Positions 24,822-37,300 of a stretch of 64,000 nucleotides of DNA are shown here, one piece after another. The translations under genes and the position numbers were made by a program. The stretch's first letter is position 1. Each line of letters begins with the position of its first letter. The DNA is from Sternotherus odoratus (taxonomy: Eukaryota; Chordata; Testudines; Kinosternidae), in contig JAVMKO010000002.1 of NCBI GenBank assembly GCA_032164245.1, positions 182,658,920 to 182,722,919 on the forward strand, in the 5' to 3' direction. The notes under the pieces were generated by a model. The model saw only the letters and a program-made list of their open reading frames with translations, had not been told where the DNA came from and ran no database searches.

Positions 24822-26809
24822 ATTATCCTTAAACCTTAACACGTAAATGTTTAGGCTAATGGTATTTTTCTCATTATCAGTCCAAGTGGATGTTGTGGAA
24901 GAATGTTCAGTAGCAGCTCAACTAAATAAAAAAAGTCAGGGGTAATACAGTAGAACGCTGCCATAGATGCATGCTATTTGTTTTATGCACTGCAGTATTT
25001 TCTTCCTACAATAGTGTCATACTTAATTAAACGTGCAAATTAGTAGCCAGCAGTATTAATCACATTCAATATGCGGTCCTTGGCTCTTGAGAGCGATGGT
25101 TCAATTGCTGGTGCCGTCAGTGAGGTCATTAATTTCAATCTAGATGAGTAAAAAGGCCTTAGGGCATTGACACATAAGTTGAAGGAAGTTATTCTATGAA
25201 AAATTGTTCCCAATGAAAGGAAAAACTTAAGGGGAAATGTATGAACATTGTCTCAGCACATCCAGCTACTGGACAGTAAGCATAATTGATAGGGTTGCTG
25301 CATGGAGGTCAATCACTGCAACATAACAGTTTGATACAGGGCTTTTCATTCTCAAGTTATCCCAAAGTGGTTGAAAATGGGTTAGATACTGTTTATTTAG
25401 TGTCTGCGTGGGCAAATACCATGGTCATTTATATTTTTAAACTTGTGCCAGGCACAGCTCTGGTGTCCAGAGAATGTGGGAATGAGATTTTATCAAAGCC
25501 TGAGCACAAGTTTCATAAATTCTTCATATTTTCTCTTTTAAATTCTACAGAAAAGGTTTCCAAATGTCTGATCTGCAGTTCCTTCAGTTGTACTCGGCTG
25601 CTGTGCAGAACAACAGGGGGAGACTTCTTGAGCCCTCTTCTTACACAGGAAGCAGCTGGACACAGTGTGACCCAAGGACTTTTAGTTCAGAGGAGTAAAT
25701 TAAAGAGGAGTGCCCCAATCTTAAGTGCTTCCTCCACACGACTGGCGGCTGAAAGATTATATATTTTTAGCAAATGCTGTTTCTGTCCTAATAAAGTTGT
25801 GGTGTCTTCCCTTTTCACTTTTTCTATTAGAAAGAAGGAAAAACAGGGAGAAAAGGGATGGTAATCTGGTATTCAAACCTGATTTCACAGGGGCTACTCA
25901 AATGGGTAAAACAAATTGGCACTTGTTTAGCTTTTCATGCTGGCCAATAGTTGGTTTATTGGGAAACCCACAAAAGGTGTGGTATTTAGAGGCTCATCTG
26001 AACCTTAGAAAACCACAGGCATCCATCAAATTAATCTGGAATTCTCACAAAATAGGGCTTTGAGATTAGATCTCCAGCATGTTGGGGGGGATCTGAAAAT
26101 GCCACAAGTTCAGACTTTCTTGGGGAACAGCAGTTCCACCTGGAACCAGGAAGTGCAGCGGTCCTCGCAAATTAAAAAGGAGAAAACAGATTTTTTAAAA
26201 AAAAAACAAACCAACTTAGTGTTTGAGTTCCGAGCAATGATTCAAGCTGATTTTTATTTGACCACAAATCATTTTGACCATCTTCGGTTTGGCCATGTTG
26301 TAGTCATTTGGGCAAATAGTATCTGATATCTGCAAACCATTTATGCTTACAGCTGTGCAGCCACTTTTCTCCATGGGATTCCACAGCAGTGACTCAGGCC
26401 AGATTTTGGCTGATTGACTTTAAGAGAATAAACATTCAAGTTACCTCCATCAAAATTGGGGGAAGACCATAATCTATCAATATATTCCTATATCTGTCCA
26501 AAAGCAAGAAGTATCTTTTCATGGTCTCATCTGCTATTGTTGTGTGGCTAAGCAGCAATGGAGAACAAATTTACTTTAGCAAGAAAATTTCATTTGTTAC
26601 CTGCTAACCACTGATACAAAACATGGCTTTGAAAAAATACTAAAAATCTCACTCTAAGGCTTATAGTTTCACAACAATATATTATCTAAACAACATTCAA
26701 TGAGCCAATAAAAGCATTTCATATAAATAGCCATGCTTAGCATTCCATTTTGCCTCGTGTGAAGGAGAGCTGCTATTGTCTCTTTCATTAACCATAGTTA
26801 ATGGTATAT
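24822..26809. other. Intronic sequence, no gene recognised
   Basis: Some open frames of up to 192 codons occur (25286-25864), but they have no family signature and no exon-like conservation that I can see. Confidence 0.45.
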
Positions 26810-27086
26810 ATTATTATTATTTAGATTATGTGAGAGTTTAGAACCCCCAGCTGAGATCAGGACCCTATTGTGCTAGTAACTGCAAAATCCCTAGTATGAA
26901 AACAGTGTCTGCCCTAAGGCATCTAGAGGCTAAATAGACAAGACGGAGAAAGGGTTGAGGGAGAAACATAGGAGTGACTTTCCCTACGTCACATAGCAGG
27001 ACAGTGGCAGAGCAAAGCATAGACCCCAGATCTCCTGACTCCCGATCCAATGTTCTACCCAATAGATCACACAGTCTTGTTCGTTC
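26810..27086 (-). repeat. MIR-like SINE, minus strand
   Basis: Reverse-complement MIR order: ctgagatcaggaccctattg, a block resembling gactttccctacgtcacata, gcaggacagtggcagagca, and then a reverse B-box zone (agatctcctgactcccgatc). The ends are diffuse. Confidence 0.65.
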
Positions 27087-28138
27087 AAGGAAAAGAGGTT
27101 CATTCAATTATTTGGCAGAGGTATAAAATGAGATTAAATCAATTGAAAAGGCCACAGGCTTTTTTGGTGTCAGAAAACCAGCCCAGAGGCAAGCTGTGCC
27201 AATAAAAAGAGCAGAAACCCAGCCAGAGCAGCCACAAGCTGCTGATTTAGCTCATGCCCTGGGGATAGATCTCTGACTTCAGTTTTCAGGGATTTTCCCC
27301 CGCAAAGAGCAGTAGTTGCCAACACCATCTGCCCGCCCGTAAAGTCAATCCCTTCAGGGCGTAGTGGATCTTGCTTGCTCATGGGGGTGCCATTTATAAT
27401 CCCCTCCATCCATGGTTTCCACTGGATTGTCATGTAATTAATCAAACCTGAATCTGATTTCTGCAACTATATACAAAAGATTAAATCTTGCTCACCCTAC
27501 TCACATAACTAACTTCACCGACTTTTAAATAATCACACGAGTTAGGTGAGCATGATTAAGCCCAGAATTCTTTAACTTAATCCGCTGTCTTTAAAGTGGG
27601 TCTGTTTTAAAAGGTTTTTCCATTTTGGGCTTTTATTTTTTTATCTGTATGGGGCAAGTCCAGTGCCCACTTAAATCAAGGGAAAGACTCCAGCTGAATT
27701 TACTGGGCATTGAAGGGAACTCTATTTCTAAATGGAATATTTGTCTCAAACCACTAGAATCAAACATTTTTAAAAACTTTTCCCATCATGTGTCTTTTCC
27801 TTGTGAAATTTAAAATGTGGGCTGCAACCTCTCATTGTCAACACACACAAGATATTCAGGATCCTTCAATAATACTGTTTAACAAAGCTATTTGGTTTCT
27901 TGTAAATTAATCTTTTTCACAGTAGCCAACTCCTTGAGCAAAGTGGCTCAAAACTGAAACCGAATTCATTATCTTAGATAAACTTAATCAGTGGCAATAC
28001 GGATAGAAATTGGATCTTAAAAATTAGTATCTGATATCTGCAAACCATCTATTCTAAGAAATAAAGCAAAGCTGTGGCTTTTTGATACAGTAAACGAACA
28101 AGTTAAGTATACATGTTACTAAGCATCATTAACCACTT
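27087..28138. other. Intronic sequence, no feature recognised
   Basis: No repeat or exon signature seen. Confidence 0.4.
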
Positions 28139-28291
28139 AACAGTTTCTTATGGATCTGACAGTTGAGTGGGTAGGTTCATATCTCGAAGGGGTGTGTATG
28201 TGAATGTATACACACACACACACACACACAAACACACATCCTTGGGAATATGAACCTATACACTCAACTGTTAGAGCCATAAGAAACTGTT
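28139..28291. repeat. Foldback element with CA-repeat loop
   Basis: Arms begin aacagtttcttatgg (28139-28153) and end ccataagaaactgtt (28277-28291), a perfect 15-bp terminal inverted repeat. Inward, the arms continue to pair imperfectly for about 60 bp (acagttgagtg, taggttcatat). The loop is a CA microsatellite at 28206-28231. It could be a Tc1/mariner-like MITE, but no target duplication is certain. Confidence 0.75.
28206..28231 (+). repeat. CA microsatellite
   Basis: About twelve CA units, at the apex of the foldback element around it. Confidence 0.85.
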
Positions 28292-29554
28292 TTATCCAGG
28301 TTAATACCATTTTCACTATGATTACACAAAACGGTACGCTACCTGGTGGCTGGTAATGTTAAGTACAGTCAGAGAAAACACATTTTTACCCCGTGTGAGT
28401 TTTGTAAGAATATTGTTGCATAGTTTTAGTAGTAAAATCCTGATTGTTTGTTTGCCTGTTGAGCTCAGACTGATATTTGCAACTAAAAGACACCCATCAC
28501 AATGGTATCTATGATTAAATGAAAGCCTGAAAGCTGCCAGTATTTATCTAAGAACAATATGAGTCAGGGGGGGAAACTGTGAGCCCAGAACAAGACAATT
28601 GTATTCAGGAATGACTAAAAGAAAATTGCTTCTCTGTGCTTCACACGGAAACCTGAAACTTCACACGGAGGCACAAGCATGTTGTTGTTAATGATATGTA
28701 CAACTTTTGTCATAGAATCCAGCACAAGGCAAATCTCAAGTTGTTTGGGATTTTCCTGATACTTAGGAGGTGGGAACTTTATGCAAACTGAAACCAACAA
28801 ATGTTCACTGAGCCGCCTAAGAACTGTAACTGCCAAGATTCACAAGCGCTGTTCTGATGCGAGAACCGTCAGTAAAACAGCCTAATCCTATAATCCCTTG
28901 ATGACTGGAACTGTGATTGGCTTCAAGTCAAAATTCTCATCTGGAGGTCTTGGAAGACTAGGCCCAGTTTTTCAGACTTGGACACCTGTAGTAAGACAGC
29001 TGTATCCACATTTAGTCTGAAAATATCAACCAAAGATTTTAATTAACACTGGCATTTCTGAGCCTATTCCTGTTGACAATGTCCAGTTAAAAACAACACT
29101 GCATAGTGGGGCATGTGACATGGATGTTTGAGAATGATTTAGAGACCCTTAACTCTGGGTTTCTAGTTCAAATCCAGCAAAGGTCAATAATGATCAACAG
29201 TCTATTGGTCGATCCCTTCACAATGGGATTTGTTGAAGGTGTCTCCTATTCTGACTGTATGTCAGTTCCTCAGCAGTGACAATCTCATAGGACTTAGAAG
29301 CCAATTCACAAGAGACCTGTGCATTTTTTAACCAAGTTTTTCCATCATAGATATGGGCATGATCATGCTGCTGCAAATGCTCAAGTTCTCATGACCCCTT
29401 GTCATATTAAACATTTTGTTTAACAGTTTTGTTTGTCATACATAGGTAAGTTATTTTTATCTGTTACATCAATTTCTACAAAATTAGGCATTTTTGTGTT
29501 TAGTTTTCTATTGAACAAAACCTCTGTTGGTGACAACCCATCAGCTGATCATGA
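28292..29554. other. Intronic sequence, no gene recognised
   Basis: A B-box-like word (gttcaaatcc) occurs near 29170 without further SINE structure. Confidence 0.4.
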
Positions 29555-30145
29555 AATGCATAACAAGGGGAGTCTTGAGTAAAAGTAGAGAGGTTATTTT
29601 ACCTGGCACTGATGCAACTGTTGCAGGACTACTGTGTCCAGTTCTGGTGCCCACAATTCAAGAAGGATATTGATAAACTTGAGATGGTTCAAAGAAGCCA
29701 GAAAAATAATTAAAGGATAAGAAAAGATGCTTTATACTGATAGACACAAGGAGCTCAATATAGTCAGCTTAATAAAGAGAATGTTAAGGTGTTACATGAT
29801 TATGGTCTATTAAGTACCTACACAGGGAACAAATATTTAATAGTGGGCTCTTCTATCTAGCAGAGAAAGGTATATTACAGTCCAATGGCTGGAAGTTGAA
29901 GCTAGAGTGATTTAGAATGCAAATAAGGCATACATTTTCAATGGTGAGAGTAATTAATCACTAGAACACTTTAATAAGAATCAGGGAGGAGTCTCCATCA
30001 CTGGAAATTTTTAAATCAAGATGGGATGTTTTTCTAAAAGAGAGTCTCTAGGAATTTTTTCAGGAAAGTGGTATGGCCTCTGTTATATGGGAGGTCAGAC
30101 TAGAGGATTAAAATGGCTCCTTCTGTACTTGGAATCTATGATGTT
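29555..30145 (+). mobile_element. CR1 LINE 3' fragment
   Basis: It follows the last ~600 bp of CR1: ctgtgtccagttctggtgcc, acaattcaagaaggatattg, gagtctccatcactggaaat, ggaggtcagactagagg and the tail ggaatctatgat. It is diverged, with broken frames, and truncated at the 5' end as is usual for CR1. Confidence 0.85.
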
Positions 30146-31097
30146 TGCTCCTCCTAACTTATGTATATCCTGAGATCCAGTGGGAAAATTGTTTAGATAT
30201 TCCACTGCAGATAATCTATTAGTGGTCAAAAGTCCACTTTGCCTGTAGTTGCCAATATTCCTTGATCTAAAAATGGACTTTAAAGGGCAAATACAGTAAA
30301 TAGAATCAAGATTATTTTGGTTCTCTTTGATTTAGAAGGTAGAAGGTTAAAGGAATAAAATACATGCACAAGGTTAAAGTCCTAGCATTCAAATGCATAT
30401 CCTCATTTTATAACATAGTGATTGCAACCTTCATAATTATTTTTCCACCTTCCTCCTTGACTGCATCATTTCTAGAAAAAAATCCAGGCATTTTAGTAAA
30501 TGCAACTAATTTTAAGTCCATAATAGCCTTACTTCAGTCTTCCTGAAACATGGTTGCCCCTGATTTGATCCAATTATTACACCTTCATGTTGCAAAGATA
30601 TTGGAAAATAGCCACTGTTTCTCAAAGACATGTCTCTGGCTCTAATTACATGACCTCAGAAGTTAATTCAGATTCCCTCAGCTTTGACTGCTTAGCCTTA
30701 CAAAGCACATAGTCTATCCTTATCTCAAATGTATATACTAATAAGAGATCAACCAGAATTTAGGAACTAGGAAATTGATGTCATCTCACAAAGGGCCAAC
30801 TGAAGCTAGTACAGAGTTCAGGTTTTAGTATTTTCATATATGTTAGTAGTTAGTTAAATAATCTTCCATTACATACACGTATGTGTAAAATATCTAACCC
30901 CACCACAGGCATCAAGAGGTTTAAGGGAATCTGAGAATGCTAGTAACCTCACTGATTGTACCTAGGGAGGGTATGCTCAGGTGAAGGGGAGGAGATGGAC
31001 TTAAAAAGGAGAGAGAAGGTCAGTTGGGAAAAGAGATTGTGGGCAGAGGATGTAGTGAGCTTCCTCTCTCTGGGAAGGGGCCTTAATCAAAGGCCAA
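30146..31097. other. Intronic sequence, no gene recognised
   Basis: No repeat or exon signature seen. Confidence 0.4.
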
Positions 31098-31120
31098 TTA
31101 GGGCATGTCTTCACTACCAC

Positions 31121-31156
31121 TTTAATTCAACCTTAACGACGTTAGGTTGAATTAAA
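31121..31156. repeat. AT-rich palindrome inside the Harbinger-like element
   Basis: The arms tttaattcaacct and aggttgaattaaa flank a short aacg/cgtt core, with one bulged base. Confidence 0.9.
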
Positions 31157-31402
31157 CGTGTACCTGTCTTCACATACATGCCCTTAAAGTCGATTTAAAG
31201 GGCCCTCAAAATCGAATTTGTAACTCCTGCCTGACGAGAGAAGTAAGGCTAAAATAGACTTCTCTATGTCTACTGTGAGTAGTGAAGAGGCATCTGAAGT
31301 TAAGCCTCCGACCTTGGAGCAGCCCCGTGGCGGGGGGTCCGGCGGGGGGGGGGCTGTTCAGGCGGGTGGGCGGGGGGTCCGCGGGGCTGCTGGGGGGGGG
31401 GA

Positions 31403-31506
31403 AGCCGGCGCAGGGCTGCTTGGGCGATCCGCTCAGCTGCTTGGTCAATTTCAGGTGAAATTGACCAGGCAGCTGAGCCGATCACCCAAGCAGCCCCGCG
31501 CCGGCT
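31403..31506. repeat. Hairpin 1 of three tandem copies
   Basis: A near-perfect palindrome centred at 31454/31455 (core tttcaggtgaaa). Both arms carry gctgcttgggcgatc or its complement and end in agccggcg/cgccggct. The predicted stem is about 50 bp. Confidence 0.9.
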
Positions 31507-31586
31507 CCCCCCCCCCCTCGGGCGGGTGGGGGGTCCAGCGGGGGGGCTGTTTAGGCGGGGGGGCGCGGGGCTGCTGGGGGGGGGGG

Positions 31587-31690
31587 AGCCGGCGCAGGGC
31601 TGCTTGGGCGATCCGCTCAGCTGCTTGGTCAAGTTCAGGTGAAATTCACCAGGCAGCTGAGCCAATCGCCCAAGCAGCCCTGCGCTGGCT
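31587..31690. repeat. Hairpin 2 of three tandem copies
   Basis: Same palindrome as hairpin 1, centred at 31638/31639, 184 bp downstream, with a few mismatches in the arms. Confidence 0.9.
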
Positions 31691-31761
31691 CCCCCCCCCC
31701 TCGGGCGGGCGGGGGGGGGCTCAGGCGGGGGGGGGTCCGCGGGGCTGCTGGGGGGAGGGGG

Positions 31762-31864
31762 AGCCAGCGCGGGCTGCTTGGGCGATAGGGTCAGCTGCCT
31801 GGTTAATTTCACCTGAAATTGACCAGGCAGCTGAGCCGATCGCCCAAGCAGCCCTGCACTGGCT
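31762..31864. repeat. Hairpin 3 of three tandem copies
   Basis: Third copy, centred at 31812/31813, 174 bp after the second. Its core is inverted at two bases (tttcacctgaaa), and one base is missing in the left arm. Confidence 0.9.
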
Positions 31865-31942
31865 CCCCCCCCCCCCCTCGGGTGGGCGGGGGAGGATCAG
31901 GCGGGGGGGCTGTTCAGGCGGGCGGGGGGGGGGGTCCAGCAC

Positions 31943-31979
31943 GCATTGCACTGTGGGCTACCTACCCACAGTGCAATGC
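31943..31979. repeat. Perfect 15-bp-stem hairpin
   Basis: The arms gcattgcactgtggg and cccacagtgcaatgc are exact complements around a 7-base loop. A similar actgtggg motif is typical of a turtle Harbinger-like family known to me by recall. Confidence 0.9.
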
Positions 31980-32061
31980 AGGCTATGTCGACCCCTGCAA
32001 AAGTTCTAGGACAGTGTCGACCACTGTCGACCTGCTGTCCTGGTGGGGACACACTGATTCG

Positions 32062-32087
32062 ATTTTCTAAACTCGAGTTTAGAAAAT
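32062..32087. repeat. Perfect 26-bp palindrome
   Basis: Centred on ctcgag (an XhoI site), perfectly self-complementary, and extending imperfectly to about 32056-32093. It lies just inside the right terminal repeat of the Harbinger-like element. Confidence 0.92.
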
Positions 32088-32134
32088 TGAATTAAGGGAA
32101 ATCGACCTAGTCCTGTAGTGAAGACATACCCTTA

Positions 32135-33173
32135 GTCTGGAAGGGCTGGAAGCAGACAGTTTGTTCCTGAGGTGAGCCTGAAGCCTGAGGGAAGATATGG
32201 AGCTGCTGAGGGATGAAGGCCTGCCTGAAACCATGGGAAAGTGGAGAACTGTGCCAGCCTTAGACTATGGGGCGGGGTGAAGAACAGGAACCCAAACACA
32301 GCTAGGAGGTCCTTGCATTATAACTGAGGCTTGCCCACATGGAACAGGGACAGCCACCTGAGCCTGATTGTGGCTGAAGATTCAGTTGTCTTTATATTTC
32401 TATTGGGTGTCTTAAATAACTCTATGGCCCTGTGGAAAAAGAGATCAGACTCTTTAAGATGACTTGGCCAGAGGATCAGGCCACCCCTATAGCCAGAATA
32501 GGCCAAAGAATCCAAGAGGGGAATTGCGACACAACTGCTTCAACGCCACATCTGGTCATGAGAGGGTGTGTTGCAGTGACAACTCCACTGTGGGGTGTAT
32601 TCATATTATACATATACATATATATATAAACCGACAAAAATTTCTAAAGGATCTTGTGACAGATTACTTATTATTGTCCCACAATTTACAGCATGGTACT
32701 AAGTTTCTAAAAGTCCATGGACTCCCCATGGGATAGATGTTAGTTACCCACATAGAAGGTTAAGATGGGACTTACTTCACCGCTTGGTCATGTAAAGACT
32801 GTTTAGACTGCAGCTCAAGCCACAAGGAAGATAGCATTGCTTTTCTACTGTTTAATTTAAAATAATTTACTGGTATGGTCAAGACCTAAATCAGCCCAAT
32901 GGTTTCTGAATCTCCCAGTCAATATCAATTTATATTGAAATGCAAATTATTACCTTCTCCATTCTCATCAGTATTGGGATCTTTTCTCCCCTGCTTCCTT
33001 CTTATTCTTGGACTTTTCTCCATTTGTAACAAAAATCACTCAAGAAGCAGGTGGTTTTTACCAGTTGTTGCTGGGGATAGAGGAAATCCCTGGCATTATA
33101 TGAGAGAATGCAGTGAAACTACTGTGGTTGCCCTCTTGCAAGTTGATGAGTTGGTGACGTCCCACGGGGAAAC
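32135..33173. other. Intronic sequence, no gene recognised
   Basis: A short TA-rich tract at about 32608-32630. No exon signature. Confidence 0.4.
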
Positions 33174-33178
33174 CCCAG

Positions 33179-34332
33179 TGTCACATTACCGAAATAATTT
33201 GGGACCCTATAAATCATTGCTGCAACCAGGGTCCTATAGTGGCACCAAATCTTATGTAGAGGGGGTCATAATGGGTGTCTATGACCAGGTTATGGATTGC
33301 TAATTGTAAATATGGCATTGGTATGTGTGTATCAATTTGGTAGTTGAAGTTATGAATATTGGCTCTGGACTGTCTGTCTTTCCAAATATTGTGCTGCCAG
33401 GGGGACATTCCAGAATACCGGGCGTCAGCTCTGCTCGGGGCTTGATGGACCATTAAGAGCAATCAGCGACACAATGGACTCTGGGAGCGTGGAATGCCCC
33501 AATCCAGACAAGACGTCTACAGAGAACCTGCAAGGCAGCCTGTGCATAATGGCTTCTGCCTGCAAATGATGAGTCATGCATGAACATGTGATCTGCCCAT
33601 GTGACTCCAGGACTCCATGGGGCTGGACTTTTCACAGCAGGAAGAAAGAGGTGTTTGCACCTGGGAAAAAAACTATAAATGAAGCTGCTACAGACTCCAT
33701 TTTCGTCTTTACCTTCAGCATGCAGCCTGTCTTGCTTCCAGCTCTGAATGGACTTTGCTACACAGGTGAACTCTGAACTAAGGTGCTGACCCACCCCAAA
33801 ATGGGGTGCATTCTAAGACTTTGATTTGAACCTGCAGTTTATTCTACCTTTGCTGCAAGCCTGAACCAAGAGATGTGCCATTACTGCATGTAATTGATTT
33901 CTTTTAACCATTCTTAACCCTCACCTATACCTTTTTCCTTGTATAATAAACCTTTAGATTTTAGATTCTAAAGGATTGGCAACAGCGTGATTTGTGGTAA
34001 GATCTGATTGGTATATTGACCTGGGTCTGGGGCCTGATTCCTTGGAATTGGGGAGAACCGTTTTCTTTATTTGGGGGATTGGTTTTCATAACCATTGATC
34101 CCCAGGACAGGTGGCTGCTGGTGGTGATACTGGGAAGCTGGAGTGTCTAAGGGAATTGCTTGTGTGACTTGTGGTTAGCCAGTGGGGCGAAACCAAAGTC
34201 TTTTCTGTTTGGCTGGTTTGGTTTGCTTTAGTGTGAAGAAACCCCAGCTTTGGGCTGTAGTTGCCCCTTTGGAAGCAATCTGTCCTGATCTGACACTCAC
34301 AGTTGGATCCCACCAGGAACAGCACCGTCACA
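33179..34332 (+). mobile_element. Solo LTR of an endogenous retrovirus-like element, copy 1
   Basis: The 1154-bp element starts TGTCACATTAC and ends GCACCGTCACA. The flanks are a perfect 5-bp duplication CCCAG (33174-33178, 34333-34337). A TATA-like box lies at 33674-33679 and a poly(A) signal AATAAA at 33945-33950, so U3, R and U5 can be placed in the plus orientation. No gag, pol or env is present next to it, so it is a solo LTR left by recombination. Confidence 0.88.
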
Positions 34333-34337
34333 CCCAG

Positions 34338-37300
34338 TACCACTGTTTCCCATCTTAGAATGGAGACACACTTCTCCCAGAAATAAGGTGGATGAAACTG
34401 AGGATTTTTTTTCAATCAGAGTTTGCACAGAATTTTTCATCAGTTAATTTTATGGGATTTTATACCTTGAAAATTTCAGAAGACTGAAATGTCTCACAGC
34501 ACAGCCTAAAACACCTAAATAGCTACTCTTAGGAGAACAGTCTTTCCAACGTATACCCTAAACTTATTGACATTATTAGGCCTTAGTTATTTTTAGGAAC
34601 TTTAAATAAACCCATCTGCAACTCCTTCTCTTTATAGAATAAATACCAATATATTCAAGAGGCAATGGTCAAAATAACAAACTACAAGCCAATCAGGCCA
34701 CAGAACAACCCAAATAAAAATGTCCTGGTTTCCTTTACTGTAGAAAACAAAAAGAAAAGGATGGATTTGTTCAATATATTGAAGAAATACCAATATTTAA
34801 ATTGCACTAGGCAGATATCAGCTATTTATTAAAAATAGCATGAAAAAATATTAGAGAAGATGGGATTTCTCATACGGAAGGATGAGAAAACTTTACTACT
34901 TTGCTCACAGAGATCAAATTTTCCTGAGGTTCTCGAAGCATTTTATAAACATAAACCAAACTCACATCATCACTATTAGATAGGTAACAATTTTTATTCC
35001 CATTTCATAGATGGGCAAACCCTAGCACTGAAGGTTTGTATGACTGGACCCAGGTCAACTTGTCAGTCACAGATGGAATCAAAGAGCAAACCTCATTGCT
35101 CTAAGTGCTACTCTGGCTGCCCGCTAGGCAAAATTGTAGCATCATCAAGAAATCAGAGCAAAAGATGTGACTAAGGCAGTTATTTTAGAAGCTGCTCAAT
35201 AAAAGTTCTAATATAAAAGTGGTCCTACCAACACAGATGTATCGTATAAAACAAAAGTCTGTTTATCTGGGATCAATTTTAGGCATAGACTCCACAATAC
35301 AAAGGGTATTTAAAATACTAAGAAATAGTCTGCTTTGATTAGTAATGCAGGGAACAAATCCAGGATTAAAAACAGCAAGTACAAATTTCTAAAATTGGGT
35401 CTTGAAAATGAATGTGTATGTTGAAATTCAAAGATGCAAAGTCATTTTTCCAATAAACTCCCTGAATTACTTATAATGAAAAATGAGACAAGACAGACAC
35501 GGGTACAAAGCTTCTCAATACTGGTCTAACATTGGCAAAGTCAGCTTGAGAAAGAAAGGTTTACCATTTTTGTGGACCTATGTGACACTTTCTGGGGAAG
35601 GAAGCCTTTTATTCAGGAAAGGAACAGATGTTTTGGCAGATAGCATAGAAAGAATCCTGTCAGAGACTATAAACTAGGCTTGACAAGAAGAAAAAAGAAT
35701 GTGGAAAAAATGTGAAGTATAAAACAAAAGAATCAAAATGACATGGATAAAATAGAAATGCAAAAAACGACAAGAGCTTTGTTTAAAATAAATAAATAAA
35801 TGCACTCATCTCCTTGTAACTTTGTGGAAAAGTTTTTTGAGCCAGAAAAGAAACTGAACTCTCACTGATACAGCTCATTGCAGGAACGGGTTGGGAGATT
35901 CATTTTATAACTGCAGATGGAAATCAAATAAAGGGAAGAGCAAATGCCCTTTTTAAAGATCAGTTGACAATGATCAAGTTTGAAGCCAATATGAAAATTC
36001 AGCCAGGCTTTATAGCCAACACGTTGGTGTATTTGTGCTGTAAGAACAAGAAAATAGCCAACTGTATAAATAGGAAAGAGTGTACAATCATCACTTGTTC
36101 CTTGCACTGATAGTTTCCCATTTAAGTGATTCCTCCATCATGAAAGCATCTTCTGCATCCCAACTGGTTTCCAGCTTTTAATTGGAAACCAATCAAGTCA
36201 GACAACCAGTGAGGTAAATCTTTAAAAGAATTCCTTCTCTTAACTGAAATCTAAGAAACTGAGCACAACAGAGACAATAGTGATTAATGTGTTTAAACTG
36301 GGCTGCTTCAGAGGTTTGATCCAAAGCCCACTGAAGACATGAAAGCCTTTCCATGACCTTCAGTGGACTGTGGCCCTGACAGCCCATACAGGCACTTTGC
36401 TACCACATACTGATTCCCTTTTCCCATTCTCTTTGAGCTGCTGTTTTATGAAGAAAGAACAGCTTCCTGCCAAAGGGCTCTCCAAGCCTTACTTGCCCTG
36501 ATCCCAGAGGTCTCTGATCTCACAACCCTTCAGTCATGCTAAGGCAACTAGCTGCCTCCCTACCTCTCTGACATGCAGAACTCCTTCTCCTGTCTCATAT
36601 CACTTAGTCCCAAACGGAACCAGTATGCAAGCTGGTTGGATGTTCCCTGCTGGCGTGCCTACCTATAGCTTTGAAGCTTTAAAGGAAAAGAAGAAGGTGG
36701 CTGAAAAGAAAAGGCTCCCTCAACCTTTCTCTCAGATCACTCAGCTCAAAATCATTCCCTTCTTCCCAGTTGCTGTAATTCGGAGTTTTCCACTCCCACT
36801 CTGAACTGGAGGAGGTGCTGGGAAGGAAAGAAGAAGGGGATAGTGCTGGAGGTGGTAAGAAGGAGGATGGGGCTGGGGACTGCTTTATTGTTTTACAACT
36901 CAGAGGTGCACACAAAGATGTTTATGGTTGGTACAGAAACAAGGGCCCATTTGGGAGCCAAGTGCGAGCCCTTCTCTGGTCTTTTGCCAGGCTTCTTTCC
37001 TTCCTAGATATGCCCATTCACCCAGAAATCTAGAGACAGAAGGCTAGATTCAGAAGTGACATTTCTGGTGCTGTAATTTCAACCCCACTCCACTCTGTTA
37101 GACTCCTGTATATACTTCCAGCTCCTTGGCATGTAAGTGACACCAAAGAGGCTACCTTGCACACACCACTAGTTGTAAGCAGTGCCCAAGGGTGTCTGAG
37201 TGTCATAGGTCCTAATCTTACACATGCCACCCAGATGCCTCTAAACCTGGCTGCAGTGCTTCCTTTGGTCAACAGAAATAAGTGGGAGGTCAGAATGATC

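Larger units (their letters stand above)
31101..32131. mobile_element. Harbinger-like non-autonomous element made of hairpins
   Basis: Ends are gggcatgtcttcactac (31101-31117) and its near-perfect complement gtagtgaagacataccc (32115-32131), flanked by TTA on both sides (31098-31100, 32132-32134). A 3-bp TWA duplication is the PIF/Harbinger signature. No transposase is encoded. Inside are, in order, an AT-rich palindrome, three tandem ~100-bp GC-rich hairpins separated by G- and C-runs, a perfect 15-bp-stem hairpin, and a perfect 26-bp palindrome. Long open frames across it (for example 31266-32009) are low-complexity shadows. Confidence 0.88.

Noticed and set aside
25286..25864. A 192-codon open frame as a possible gene
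   Set aside because: No recognisable family, no splice-site context, and its composition is like the surrounding intron.
28206..28231. CA repeat as an isolated microsatellite
   Set aside because: It sits exactly at the apex of matching inverted arms, so it is better described as the loop of a foldback.
31266..32009. A 247-codon open frame rich in G, R, A and P
   Set aside because: It runs through tandem hairpins and G/C runs of a non-coding DNA transposon; overlapping frames of similar length exist on the other strand, so it is compositional.
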